From Casuarina equisetifolia (taxonomy: Eukaryota > Streptophyta > Magnoliopsida > Fagales > Casuarinaceae): a DNA stretch of 64,000 nt. Position 1 is the first letter of the stretch. Each line of letters opens with the position of its first letter. Position numbers and translations under genes: made by a program. The notes below the pieces were generated by a model. It ran no database searches, had not been told where the DNA came from, and saw nothing but the letters and a program-made list of their open reading frames with translations. Location: assembly GCA_028551475.1 (NCBI GenBank), contig CM052354.1, forward strand, positions 22,653,258 through 22,717,257. The letters are read 5' to 3'. This document shows, piece by piece, positions 25,842 to 38,558 of the stretch.

Positions 25842-27955
25842 GTAGATCTTCCATTTCATGTTTTGGAAAATGACAATAACTTCTCAGCAACAAGCTCCGT
25901 GTTTCTCAAAACAGAGTATGGTTTTGTACTATGATCATCACATTCAAACTCGCACTTTGAGTTTGGACTCTGAAATATAAGATGGTGGTAAAACATCTAA
26001 ATCAAAGTTTCGAGTAACCAATCCCATTAGTTTTCTTCCTTTTTCTTTTTTCTTTATGTTAAAGTAACACAACTTTCTTCCTTAAAACAATCATTAAGAG
26101 AATATATTACATAAATATGTAAGATGAGTACTCGATTAAGATATTAATAATGTGAGGTAATTATTATTTCTAACATGTTATCTTGTACAGAATATAAAAA
26201 ATTATGAAAACTCAACTATAATCATGAGACAACCATTTAAGATAAGATACTATATTCGAATATGAACTTTAATACTATATTAAAAAATAGTTTAATTTTC
26301 TCTCTAAGGATTAATTATTAGGAAAATGACATATGAGATGTGCAACATGAAGTAAGAAAATCAATTTAAGGTGTGGATAATGTATTACAATTATTATCCT
26401 TAGCACACTTCTTGAAAAAAAAAAGTTATCCCAAATATAAAGAATTTGTAAGAACTCAATCTATAGTTGACATTGTGATATAATAAAATTATTAGGACTT
26501 GTGATGTACTTGAATTTGATAACATGGTGGTGAAACATATGAATCAAAGTTTTTACTAACCAATCCTATCGATTTTCTTTCTTTCTATAGGATCAGTATT
26601 TGACCAAGATATTAATAATATAAGACAATTATTAATTTTAATATATTATCTTGTCTAAAATAAGAAAAAATTATTAGACCTAATTAGTTGGTGCACTTGA
26701 ATTTGTTCTAATATTATACAAGAAAATCATTTAACTTTCTTCTTTAAAATTTATTATTAAAAGAATAAGCTTCTACTTAATTAAGATATTAATAATATAT
26801 GAGGTAATTGTTATCTTTTAAGACTTTACAAACAACTTGGTATTGCAAGGTTATTTTTTATTCTATATGTCTGTTCAAAAGACAAATATTTTTCCTTAAA
26901 TCCAATCATTAAAAAGAAAAGAATAACTAACATATATAGAGAAAATATTGAGACAAAGGCATCGACTTTGTTTGGAACTCTTTTTAGCAGCAAAGGGAAA
27001 AGACCAGTTGAAGTTTCTCCCTGGCCAAACGGTCCAAAGTTTCCAACAGTTGGAATACATGTGTAGAGCTCCAAAACTAGTGCCATCTGCAGACAAAAGG
27101 ACAAAATCTCTTTGGAAACTTGCAAATACAGGAGTTTACAACCCACCATTTTCTCGAGAAAATTACTCTTCTCGACTGTAGTGTGCTTTATCATTGGATA
27201 GGGAAACAAAGTGCGATGTACTTCCCCGACATTGGACACACCTACCTGTGAACTGTACCTTGGTTCTGACAACTACGGCAACCACAGCTGTTTCCTAAAT
27301 GTGCTTTCTGGTGGCTTTCCAAGAGATTGCAGCAGCTCCATTTGCGGTAAAGGAAGAACAGGTACTAAATGTGACATGTAAGAAGAGAGTAAATTTTTTC
27401 ATTTATAAAGACTTTATTGTTTAAACTTTCTCTATAATATTACTTTATGAAATTTATAGGAAATCTACATGACAAAAGCTTGGATCCATGCAATTGACTT
27501 TCTTTTGTTCTTAGATTAACACACAAGATATGACTTAAATCTTAATGACTAGGAAAACAACAAGTTTTTTAATGCTCCCATATGGGGTTTATTCTTAGAT
27601 CTTGATGATTTTGACGATGGTAACTTCTTACTGCATCTGTACGATTGAGAGAGACAGAGAAGATGAGAATATTTCTCCAGCCATGATCGATCTGGACTGG
27701 CCCCCCACGACTTATAGTTGTCAGTCGTCTCCTTTAATATCTGGAAAGGTCTGTCGGAGTATGACGCACGGCATACGGAGCTGCAGCTGAAGAAATTCTG
27801 TTTCCGCTTTGACTCGACCTGAAACCCCCATTGTGCCATTCCGAGATTGCAGGAAATGTTGAGTTCATATAAATCCTTCTCTGAAACTTGACGGTTTGTT
27901 GGTTTGTTGGTTTGTTGGGGGAAATCGGTGAAACAGAGGGTCAAAGACGGGGGCA
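25842..27955. other. AT-rich intergenic region with diverged repeats
   Basis: The left half contains a decayed tandem-like repeat (25978-26800). The stretch 26945-27370 is less AT-rich and protein-like in places on both strands, but every frame is broken and I recognise no family. The right end is the leader of the TMEM245-like gene. Confidence 0.55.
25978..26800. repeat. Decayed direct repeats in ABCG26 3' flank
   Basis: The phrase GATGGTGGTAAAACAT...AATCAAAGTTT...TAACCAATCC at about 25980 recurs near 26523 in altered form. The phrase AAGATATTAATAAT occurs at 26138, 26606 and 26783, each followed by a related AT-rich tract. The copies are too diverged to give exact borders. Confidence 0.5.
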
Positions 27956-30900
27956 ATGGAGTTGGTTCCATATTCCGACCCAGACTCCAAAGACTCGGGT
28001 GCCGCTAGCCCGCCGTGGCAAGACATGTTCCGATCCGCGTCAGTTCGCAAACCCTCGGAGACACCGTCCGCGTCACCACCTTCCCAGCCCAACTCGGCAC
28101 CTACGCCATCACAACCTCACGCGCAACGTCCAGAAAACCCAGATCACGGGCTCTCCGGGGACCCTCAGGTGCGGCTTGCCATCTGTATCGCCATGGCACA
28201 CGCAGGTCTCGCTTTCGCCATCTTCATCCTGTACTTTGTTTACAAACTGCTTGAGGAGTATCTCCGCCCTCTCCAATGGGCCGTGCTCTGCTCCATTCCT
28301 CTCAGAGGAATTCAACAAACGCTTGTCTCGTTCTGGGAAGAACCCCTTAACCTCGGGCTCACGGAGACCGTTCTCGCCGTCCCGGTTGCCGTTTTCAAAG
28401 TCCTCGTTCACACCCTCCTCGAAATTCGCCTTCTTTGCTTCCAGGTCCTTCTCAGAAAGCCGAAATCCGACACGCCGAGACGAAACCGTACGGGGTTTCC
28501 GAAGCTACTTCGGCTGCTTTTGTCGTTTGGGATATTCATCGTAGTCTATGAGAGGCTTGGCGCCATTGGGGCTCTGGGGTTGATTGGATTGGGGTTAGTG
28601 TTCAGCTCCAAGAAGGTGGATTCCACAATGTCGGCCGTGTCGTCGTTTCGGAGCAATAGCTTTCGCCGTAGCAGGATCAGTGCGTTCTTCACTCGTGGGT
28701 TATTGAAGAGGTTGAAAACCATTGTAGCAATTGGGCTAATTGTTGGCATGATTATTGGGTTTTTAGCTGGGGTCATCTTCTTCTCGTACAAGATTGGTGT
28801 TGAAGGAAAAGATGCCGTGATTTCGTTGAAACTACACGTCGAAGAGAGCAACTATGCTGAGAAAATTGGTGTGAAGAAGTGGATGGACGAGAATGATGTG
28901 CCTGGACTGGTGGATAAGTACACTACTCAGTTCTATGAGACTGTGTTGGATCAGGTTGATCGCTTGGCAGTGCAGTATAATATGACTGAGCTTGTGACCG
29001 GGGTTAAGCATTTCGTGATAAGGACACCGGCTAACTCCTCGGAGCATTCGACAGCTTTAACTACTCCTTCGCTATATGCCGAGAAGTTTTTGAGCTTGCG
29101 GAATCGGATTACTAATAGGGAATGGGGACTGATATATAAAGAATTGGATGACATGTTTAGGGAACTGATAATCACAAGGGAGGATTTGGTTGTGAAGGCT
29201 AAGGAGTTCGCCGTGAAAGGGATGGATGTGTCACAACGTGTGTTTGCAAGCAGTAGAAGCGTGTTAGGTGGCGGTGCAAAGCTTGTATTTTCCGTTGGAA
29301 GCTCTGTACTCTCCGGGGCGGTGGAGGTTTTCAACTTCTTGTCTCAGTCGATGGTGTTTTTCTGGGTGTTGTATTATCTCATCACATCGGAGTCTGGTGG
29401 GGTGACCGAACAAGTTATGTGTATGCTTCCCATGTCACCCCCAACAAGGATTAGATGTGTTGAAGTTCTTGACAGAGCGATTTCTGGTGTGCTTTTGGCC
29501 ACCGCCGAGATTGCATTTTTTCAGGGATGTGTCACTTGGCTTTTATTCAGACTCTACGAGATACATTTCTTGTATGTGTCAACTATCCTTGCATTCCTCA
29601 GCCCTCTGTTTCCAATTTTTCCATCTTGGTTCGCTACAATTCCAGCAGCTCTGCAACTTTTCCTTGAAGGCAGATACATTTTAGCCATTAGCTTGTCCAT
29701 TATTCATCTCGTGCTTATGGATTATGGAGCATCGGAAATACAAGAGGCTATACCTGGTCATAGTGCTTATCTTACAGGGCTTAGCATCATTGGCGGAATG
29801 ACATTGTTCCCTTCGGCACTTGAGGTACAGCATTACAATGAGTTATCCTTTAGATATTCTTATAACAAGTCTCTTCTTTTGTCAATTTGTGATTGTCAGC
29901 TTCTTATGCAATCTGAAATGTATTTCCGGCTTGCTTCGTTTGCTATAGAGATGCAGCATACCTGGTAGATAATTCAGGTTTTATGATATAGTGATTATGG
30001 ATTTCTATATGGAAAATCAGCTGGATTAGGGATTGAGAGGTTATATTAGAAGAATTTGATTAGAAAATGACTTTCTTTGCACTGTACTTGGAATTTTGTT
30101 TGGAAACCAGAAAGTCTGTGAGTGAGCTGTGGTTGATGTGTGGCAAGCGTGTTAGAGAGTTAAAGTTGAATTCTGATGACTAATATGATTTGCTCTTCCA
30201 AGTTAGTTTGATTGTGGCCCTGTTTTCTTTCTACCGAACTAAATTTTCATCTGAAAAAGTGCACTTTCAGATGACTTCACTGGTTGTTAAAAAGTTCATG
30301 AGCCAATTCTCTGTCAGGGGAGATTCATAGATGTCTTGTTAACATAGTGTGATGACCCTGGTCTGCTTGTGCCCCATTCACATAACGGCAACTCTTCTAA
30401 ATTTTTGTCATACTTGCATTTTGCTGCCAGATTTGTTGATTTTTGTGGATAAAATTGATGAAGCCCGGTGTAACGTGAAATTGATAGTTGCTTGATTGCT
30501 TGGACTTCTATCTGCTCCTAAAGAACTGAATGAATTATCATCTAAGCCTTTGTTAGCACTGGTTCTTCTTTTACTGGACTCAGTTTCTCCATGAATGGTC
30601 TCTTTAGTGAACATGGATTAATGGTTGTGAAAGCATCATGTGTTAATCTATTTTAGAGTGAAAACACAACTCAACGGTGCTTCATATTTCTGCTATTCTG
30701 TGAATGCGATGCTTTTCTACTATATTAAAAAGCCTAATTTTTCAACCCAAAAATTGATTCAAGAGTGGCATTTCTCTAGACATAAAGGATTTCAAGTAGG
30801 ATTTAGATGATATATGATAACAAGATTAATAGATTTGGATTGGTTTGTTCTAGATGGTCTTAGTTATCACAACTTAGTGCAGAACTTGTCCAAATGCTGT

Positions 30901-31060
30901 ACTAATGGTGCTTGCTGGTTTGTTTGCATTTTCTCAACAGGGGGCGATCATGGGCCCGCTGATAACCACAGTTATGATCGCACTCAAAAATCTTTACGCA
31001 GAATTTGTTCTGCAAGAACCCAAGGAGAAGGACGAGGAGAATGCAGCAAAGGCTATTTAG
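27956..31060 (+). CDS. TMEM245/AI-2E transporter-like multipass membrane protein
   Basis: Two exons, 27956-29824 and 30941-31060, joined in phase 0 to give 662 aa. The first 60 residues are Ser/Pro-rich and probably disordered. Hydrophobic segments follow ([73 protein letters not shown], a block near AEVF-like [22 protein letters not shown], and several more to the end). The last exon encodes the conserved [22 protein letters not shown]. The C-terminal half has the layout of the AI-2E transporter (UPF0118) family seen in animal TMEM245. Molecular function in plants is not established to my knowledge. The 1116-bp intron separates only the last 39 codons, and the frame stays open for 47 more codons into the intron. 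I recall the Arabidopsis counterpart as At5g55960. Confidence 0.88.
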
Positions 31061-31930
31061 GAATCTACAGCCTTAAATTTCTTTGCTAGGGATCGAGTTG
31101 AATACACTTCCACAGTTGAAGCAAGCACGGGATTCTTTGCCAAACACTTCAGATTGGCTGATTTTGGGTACTTTTTCACTTCCACAGCCCCCAGGCCTTC
31201 CTCCCTCCTCCCTTGTGTAATGATAAATGCATGATTACATTCTTCCTGTATTTTCCCTGCAACCGTGTGAGAGTCTTGGTTGTTCTTTTCGGAACTTGCA
31301 AATATTAGTGTGGTATTTTCAGTATTTAAATGGGTAATTAAACATAGATACTTCATACAAAGCCCTTGATGTATTTCTTATCTTGGCTTTTCTTTTTTCA
31401 TTTTAACCTAATCAACATGCTTCCACGTCTATCTCCTCACACGATTAGATTATGTCAAGGTTTTTAATATTAGATAAAGTAAAAAATGAGAAATTCTAAA
31501 AAGCCTCGGCTGTATACTTTATCATTTAACAAACTGTCATAATATATTACTCTTCGTAGATCTATAGATGATTTTGTGATTGTTGTGCATTTGATGCATG
31601 ATTCGCATTAATGCCAACTAATTGATAAATCAGTGGGTGGCGTTCTAGAGGGAAAAATCAAGAGTATTGGGGAAGTAAGCATCAGAAGGCAAGATTGAGA
31701 TTTTGGCAGAACAAGGAACAACATATCACAGTCGAAGAACCAAATTCAGGTATTCCAGTATATATGACACGGTTCTAGAGATGGAACAGCTCTTTCCAAT
31801 TTTAAGCAATAACCAAATCCATATCTTGCACAGCAATTTGCTATATTCGGTACATACAATCATTGCATATTAGGGGATCCTTTTGCTGCAACATTAGTCA
31901 GGCTTCCACACCCATGATGTGAACAACATA
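31061..31930. other. Convergent 3' flank between TMEM245-like and CWC15 genes
   Basis: The stretch is expected to hold the 3' UTRs of two genes that end toward each other. It is AT-rich, and no gene or transposon is recognised. Confidence 0.6.
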
Positions 31931-34703
31931 CTACTTCATGTATTTCTGCAGGAATTTCCTGTGGAAATCATTCCTGATGGTGTCGTTGATGAAGCGCTTG
32001 GGAGTCTTGGTTTCACCACGAGCCTGATTCTTAAACACCACATCATCATCCCACCTTAGCAAGGAAAGAACACAAAAAAAATGCATCAGGACGGGAGTAC
32101 ACCAAAACTAAAATTATAAAGAAAGTTGCGATATTTGATCCCAGAAACTGAGGAAAGTTGGATCCTCCAGCCACTACCTTCTTTTCACATTAAAAGATGT
32201 TGCATTATTAAGCAGTGGGTTCCCCCGTAGAAGCTCCGCTTCCTTGACTTTAAGCTCTTCCTCCCGCTCTAGTCGCTCCTAAAGGCGCACAAATCAAATA
32301 CTGTCATAACCACGCTGGCCAAAGTCACACATACACAAAGGGGATGAGTATGCAGATTTCTGGCACGTACTCATCCCTTTTCAAACAAAAGAACTCCCAT
32401 CCAGTGATGCATGGTTAGGAGCTTGCAAATATGACACAAAAGAGCAGCAAGTAACACCCTCACATCCACATTCTACACAGGTAATTCATAGGCTCCATCC
32501 AGCAGAGCAAAACATATACTTGACTTTCAACAGCATAATCAGAAATCAATGGAAGAAGAGAGAAACCCCTGAATGAAGTAACACTCACCTTCCGTAGCTT
32601 CTCCTCTGCTCTTTCCTTCCTTATTTGCTCAAGCTCAAGTATCAGTGCCGCTTCGTCATCCTCGTCATCATCACTCTCATCACTACCACATATACAGCAC
32701 ATTAAGAGATGGTGCAAAATCCAGAGGTTAAGTCATTGCAGATTGCAGAACACAAACAAGCAATGGAGTCAGTGGCAAAAGGATTGCAATTCAAGTAAAC
32801 ACATGTAAAACCATTTTAGAAGAAATTTCTAAAACTATTCGTAATGTTCAAAGAAAATAGGAACCTAGTATATCTGGCCAACCAGGGGTAAGGGAGAAAT
32901 GCTCAAGTACAGTGCAAAGGCAATAATCAAAACGTAAACAGCAGATAAACAACCACTGTAAACCTAGAGATATGAGGTTTCAATACCACATCATAGAAGA
33001 AACAAAGGGAATCAGAAAAAGGAAGCCTTACATCTCTCTCCCTTTTTTCCAAGGGGGAGTGCAAAAGAGCACTTCATAAGTTAAAACCTTTTATTCATTT
33101 CATAAGCTTGTCACTTATCATGCATAAAACATGCCTTGTTAGCACACTCAAACTTAATGACTAGAATCAACTCAGTTATCAAAACTAGAATAAAATCACA
33201 AGTATCAGCCAAGAGTAATAACCTCTCATCGTCACTTTTTACTTCCACATCAGAATCATCAGCATCTACATTGCGTGGAACTATACGATCTTCAGTGTCC
33301 CTCTTGGACCCTGTAAAATTTAATCATGTAAGTAATCAGCAAAATTAAGTACATACCAAATGGATATAATAAAGTTGATATACACATTGCTGGAACTAGT
33401 AAACTCACCTTCCAAAAGGAGATGGCTCCCCTTCCTTCGATCTCTATCATCTACGACAGTATAGAATTCAATTAAAAACGAGTAATAAAATGCTATCAAG
33501 TAAATTGCAAACACAGGACATGAAAGAGATAAGTTCAACAAAATTAAAACAAGATGTTGCAGGAAAAAAAAAGACGGAAAAATATTCTGCATTATCTTTA
33601 TTTCTTTTGCTTACCATTGTAAGACTTATCCTTTGATGAGAAATGCCTCCGTTCACGATCTTCAAGCTCCTCACGGAGGTTCCGCTTCTGCAACTCATCG
33701 TGGGTGTCTTGCCCATCCTTTCTGAAGGTGCACGCAACAATCAGAAAAAGTTTCAAACATTATCATGCTGGAGAAAAACTGGCATGTATATAAAATACCA
33801 ATTGGAATGGGCCCAAGACCATAAATGTAAGAGTAGGGTAACAGAATATATCTTCCATTTGAGATGTAAATGTATGATCAGGTAACTGATATATGGTGCA
33901 CAACATTTGTAACCACAAGCACGCGAACACAAACACATACATTTCACTCCCAAAAACAAGTATAAGATCTTAAAATCTTGAGTTATTGACAGATCATATA
34001 TATATATATAAACAGCAAAAGAAAAAAGGAAGATAAACATGCATTTAAGATAAATCCCTGTTTCTTTATCCCAGTTCTAAAACAAGGGCTCCCAGATTTC
34101 CCCTGCTAACGATGCATTCCCACCATTGAGAACTCTTACACTAATAATTCCCCCAGCAGGAACAACTGAATCTCTGTCAGAAAATTAAACAGAACAACGC
34201 CTATTTTTACCACCCACTCATTAAATACACAGATTCCTCTTTATGAAGTCAAATCCTCGTCTCATCCCCCCAAACCTTTCCAAAAGGTAAATAGAATCTG
34301 TTGAGCATGCTTATGTAAGTAGAAAGCACTTAGCCCCATATTCAAAAGACACCATAAGTATAAGTTGTTAACACGAAATAATTAAGCACCAAAATTTTGA
34401 GTCAAGTCCCAATAAATCATGTTGACATCTCTCAGAATATACTCCGCTAGGCGTTTGTCCGCTAACCAGAGGACCGTTACTATAAGACCCCTCAAGTTCT
34501 ACTCATTCTGCATGGTATAAACTGATCAAGACAAGTATCTAGCAAAAAGAATGCAATGAGAAAGACGCCGACCTTGGTTTCAAATTCGTGTGCGCCGCAA
34601 GGTCCCTCGACGAGAATTTCTGGGACGGACCAAAAATTCGTGTACCGCCCTGCTCGTTACCACCTTTCGCAGGCGCCCATGTAGGTCGAGCTGCAGTTGT
34701 CAT
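31931..34703 (-). CDS. CWC15: Spliceosomal protein CWC15 (Cwf15/Cwc15)
   Basis: Seven coding exons on the minus strand: 34573-34703, 33615-33721, 33409-33450, 33223-33310, 32589-32682, 32178-32278, 31931-32054, giving 228 aa. The start [20 protein letters not shown] is nearly invariant in eukaryotic CWC15. Later landmarks are [23 protein letters not shown], a Glu/Asp-rich middle ([19 protein letters not shown] region), a charged helix [16 protein letters not shown], and the conserved end [15 protein letters not shown]...[10 protein letters not shown]...FLQKYMK. CWC15 belongs to the Prp19/NTC-related set of the active spliceosome in the nucleus. A 5' UTR intron is likely from 34718 to 35186 (donor GTAAAAC, acceptor GAAGCAG), with the leader continuing to about 35250. 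Intron 5 contains a short inverted repeat. I recall the Arabidopsis homologue as EMB2769 (At3g13200). Confidence 0.93.
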
Positions 34704-37700
34704 ATCGCCTCACAGCACTGCTTCGTATCCCTATTAGTCCACGCACTACATACCATGCGTCAAACAAAAAAAAACCTTCGCGAAAAGTTCATATTGACAC
34801 CAAAAAGCGTGTTGACAGGAAAAAGTAAAAACTACTGTCTCACCCAGAAGATCAAAATATTAAGCTCAAAATCTAAAACCTAAGCTAAAACCCTTACGAG
34901 CAAAACCAGCGTGTATAACAGTTATAATCACGAAGGCACACCGTTAAGATCACTTGATTGCATGCATCTAAAGCAGCCAAGAGAAAATCGAAATTCTAGA
35001 AAGCAAAAGGCACAAAACCTATTCCCACATTCTATATTTAAGCGTTGAAAAGCTAGGGCTCAGCGATGAAGAGAGTAAAATCGCACTTTTACGTTTTCTC
35101 GAGCTTGCTCTTCTCGGAAATTCTTGCGAAGCATAAAGACTAAACAAAATTCACAAAGCGTTAACGATTCGGGATTAGGGTTTTACCTTTTACTGTTCTT
35201 CGATTGGTGTCTCCGATCACACAGCGAGAAAGAGAGAGAGAGAAAATTTTAGGCAGAGAGATTAAGAAGATGAAGATGTCGGTCTATGGAAACGTGAAGA
35301 CGGGCCGCCTGACCCTGTAGCCCGGACTGGAAAGCAAGAAGGCCATGTCCTTGGGCCCATAATAATTTTTGGGCTTTAAACACATTTCCCAATTTAGGCC
35401 CATTCCATCTTACACGGCCCAAAGTTTGGGGAAAAAAATACATACCACTTTCTCTCATTCGTTTGAGTAATTAATTAATTAATTTCAAAAATCAAAAAAT
35501 TTGGGAAAATTCTTTGAAGGGTCTTTGATATACAATAACCTTAAGGTGTTAAAATGAGTCACGTGAATTACGTAAATTCCTAATATTCTTTATAATTATT
35601 AATGTGGAGCCTCATTAATTTGACATGTTGAACCTTATAGTCTAGGACACGTGTCATAAACCCAAACCACATTTTTCGGAGAAACATATGGCAATAATAC
35701 AATTTTGTGAATGTGACTTGCTTCGTCAACAAAGCATGCTAAATCTCAGCCTGACACGTCCAATTTCAGTCAACTACGTAATCAAAGAGGTTAATTAAAG
35801 AATCTCGGTCCAAGGCCCCAGTTTTTCTTTTTTGCTACAATTAGACCACTTTCATAACACGTTGCTAACATGATCCGTGTAAGAAACCTGCTTTTTCTAA
35901 TTTTAATTTCTAGGATGTTCTTTGCTATGCTCCAAAGCCTACAGCCATAAAAATAAGTATATGGGTTTGAAAATTGACTTGTAAAAGGGGAGATATATTG
36001 TGCAACGTGGTAGTTTGGGATCAATTGGAGGACTAATTTGACTTCGAAGAATTTGTGACATATTAATAATATAAAGAATACATTAAATTTAACATTTTCT
36101 CTCATTTCAAATGTAAAAAAATTAATGTTCACAAAATTTTGATTCATGAATAAAGGGATCTCTCACTTATAAAATATGAACTAAAAAATAAATGACACAC
36201 CAGATATTTATTTTTACGATTTTATCCATAATCTAAGATGATTATTTTGCCCTTACTCATAATTTTGACATGACAAGTACACAAAAATACGTTTTCTAAT
36301 TTATATGATGTCCTTGCTCTTATGGTCAACCACAAGACATAAATACCCGTATTGAAGTTCGTAAAACAACCCTTTTTACCCAATTAGACTGGTGTGAAAC
36401 ATGTGGAATGGGGTTTGGAAAACACATCTCTATCTCGGCACCGTCCACATATCTTTTCCTGCCTTCCAAACAACTTTGGAGAAAATACAAGATAAGTTTA
36501 GGGTCTTCCTTTTTGGGGCCCCTGTTATCTTTTCTCGGTCAAGATTGGGATCGAATTCATAGCTATCCAGAAAATGCTGACCTAAGTGATAACTTGGATT
36601 ATCCTTCAAGGTACGTTAACAGATATTTCAGAATGGGGCTAAGAGTTTGGGGGCGGCGGGAAATAAGTTAGAAGAACAAGACCGTGAGGATAACGAATGT
36701 TGTAAGTTACAACACATGGCATCGGACAGGCCCTTTGGAAAATTGTCATTTTCCGGGAAAATTTTTCAATTTGAGAACGTCTTGTGAAACACATCAAAGC
36801 CAAGTGGTGCAATGGTTACATAGCTTTCTTAGATTAAGACCCATGTGTTAATTAGTGATTATCCCATTTTATTAATATTTTGTGTAGTCCTCTAGATATG
36901 TATTCATAAAATATATTTAATTTTAAAAGATAAAGTTGAACATTTTCTAATATGATACAATATCTTTAAGTTCTTATAGACTGTATTTTTATAACTTTCC
37001 TTTATTGCTTATAGATATTATTTATAAATTGAATTTTTCATACTTGGGATGAAAAAGCATGCTAAAATAGTGGTTGCTTATATTTCTATTATCTTAGCCA
37101 AGTATGCTATTTACATATTCAAACGTCTTTATTTTTATGTCCAATTTTAAAGAAGAAAATCATTTCTATACCATCTAATTGGTGTTTTTAAGAATCATCT
37201 TCTTTATATATACTCATGTATTTTTATCTTTAATCATAATTATCTCTTATAAATTAAATAATCACTAATTTCTCGTATTCAAGATGAGAAATACGTTAGG
37301 ACTTTTCAAACTTATTATTTAATTAAAAGTTTAAGCTAATTTTACTAGCCACTTACTTAAACAGCTTATTTCTAATTATAGCAGCGCCGCCTAGGACTGG
37401 TACCAGGTTCTACCGACATTAAAAAGGAAAAGTCTTTTATCTGGAAGGAAGACAATGTTCGATCCTACTCCAAGACAGGCTTCCCACCAGCCGGAATGGT
37501 GGTGGCCCAAATCCCAGAAACGGGGGACCGAGCTCTGATGGGGTAGAAAATGGCTAGTTGGATTAGGTGGCCAACCGCTCAAGATAAAATCTCTCAAAGC
37601 CACAGTACCCGCCAGAATTCGAATCAACTGCTGGATTTTCTATTGCATAAACCACAATTTGCCGACGTAATTATCAAATAATCTCTTTAAGTCTTATCCA

Positions 37701-38558
37701 ATCAAGGTTCTCGGCGAACGAATATCGTCGCTTTCGTTTCAATTTTCTATCCGGGGAGAAGAAAGGGATGGAGATTTGCAGTTGAGGAGTGGATTGCTCT
37801 CTCGGCTTTGCTTGCTGGATAATCAAAAGTCTGAGGGAAGTTAGGCCAACGGTTAACTTCCCTCCAAACGCTCTGATTCCCTTGGAACCAAAGCTAAGCT
37901 TCCGTAGTTGCTTCTTGGTCACCATCTGAAACACCCAACTTCACCTTCCTGACATAATCTTCTCAGCCTTCTTGTCTTTCTCGTCTTCCCCGATCCTTCT
38001 ATATACGGTTCAATTTTTCAAGGACTTCTGCTCATAGTTTTGAGGTCCATACACATACCCAAAAGAGCTTCGAGCCGCCGGTGCTTGTTCTGGGGCTTTG
38101 TGGGATGCTCTTGGGTTGAGACTTCTAGATAGATTCTTTGAAGTTCTTGCCACTTGAGTTCTCTAAACAGACCCACCGATAGTTGGTTCTGGAATTTTTC
38201 AATGTATTGAGCTCTGGGCTTTCTGGAAGTGGGACGTGTTCAAGTTGGTTTTTTGAAAAGCGGGTTTTGGGTTTCTGCAACTGACAAGCAGAGCAAATTC
38301 TGATAGGCTGCCCACCCCACTGGTATTTTTTTCATTTTTGCCTTTCCGAACTCTCATGAATGGTGTGACGTTTTGAATCATTGGCTTTCAACCGAAGCCG
38401 ATTGGTGAGCCACTTTTTTCGTGACTCAACAATACAATCTTTGTGATTTCCAGGTCCCTTAAACTGGTATTTCGATTTCCGGAAAGGCGTACACAATCTG
38501 TTTGTCAATTGACCGAGTTTGGAGTTCGTTTTTCGTTCCAGTAAATTCAAAGTTAGAG
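34704..38558. other. Intergenic region with CWC15 promoter and RING gene leader
   Basis: From 34704 to about 35250 lies the CWC15 leader with its 5' UTR intron. Beyond it are two CACGTG motifs (35560-35565 and 35648-35653). The centre (about 35700-37380) is AT-rich without genes, apart from a possible tRNA-derived SINE head near 36798. From about 37650 to 38558 base composition rises toward the RING gene, consistent with its promoter and a long 5' leader. Confidence 0.55.
35560..35653. promoter_or_regulatory. Pair of G-box motifs upstream of CWC15
   Basis: Two CACGTG hexamers at 35560-35565 and 35648-35653, the second within ACACGTGTCA, an ABRE-like context. They lie about 300-400 bp beyond the probable CWC15 leader. 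Occurrence by chance is possible. Confidence 0.35.

Noticed and set aside
27888..28544. 218-aa frame overlapping the start of the TMEM245-like gene
   Set aside because: It is an out-of-frame shadow of the GC-rich first exon; the 662-aa frame has the conserved membrane protein features.
35791..36147. 118-aa minus-strand frame
   Set aside because: AT-rich DNA with Phe/Asn/Ile-rich translation and no family resemblance.
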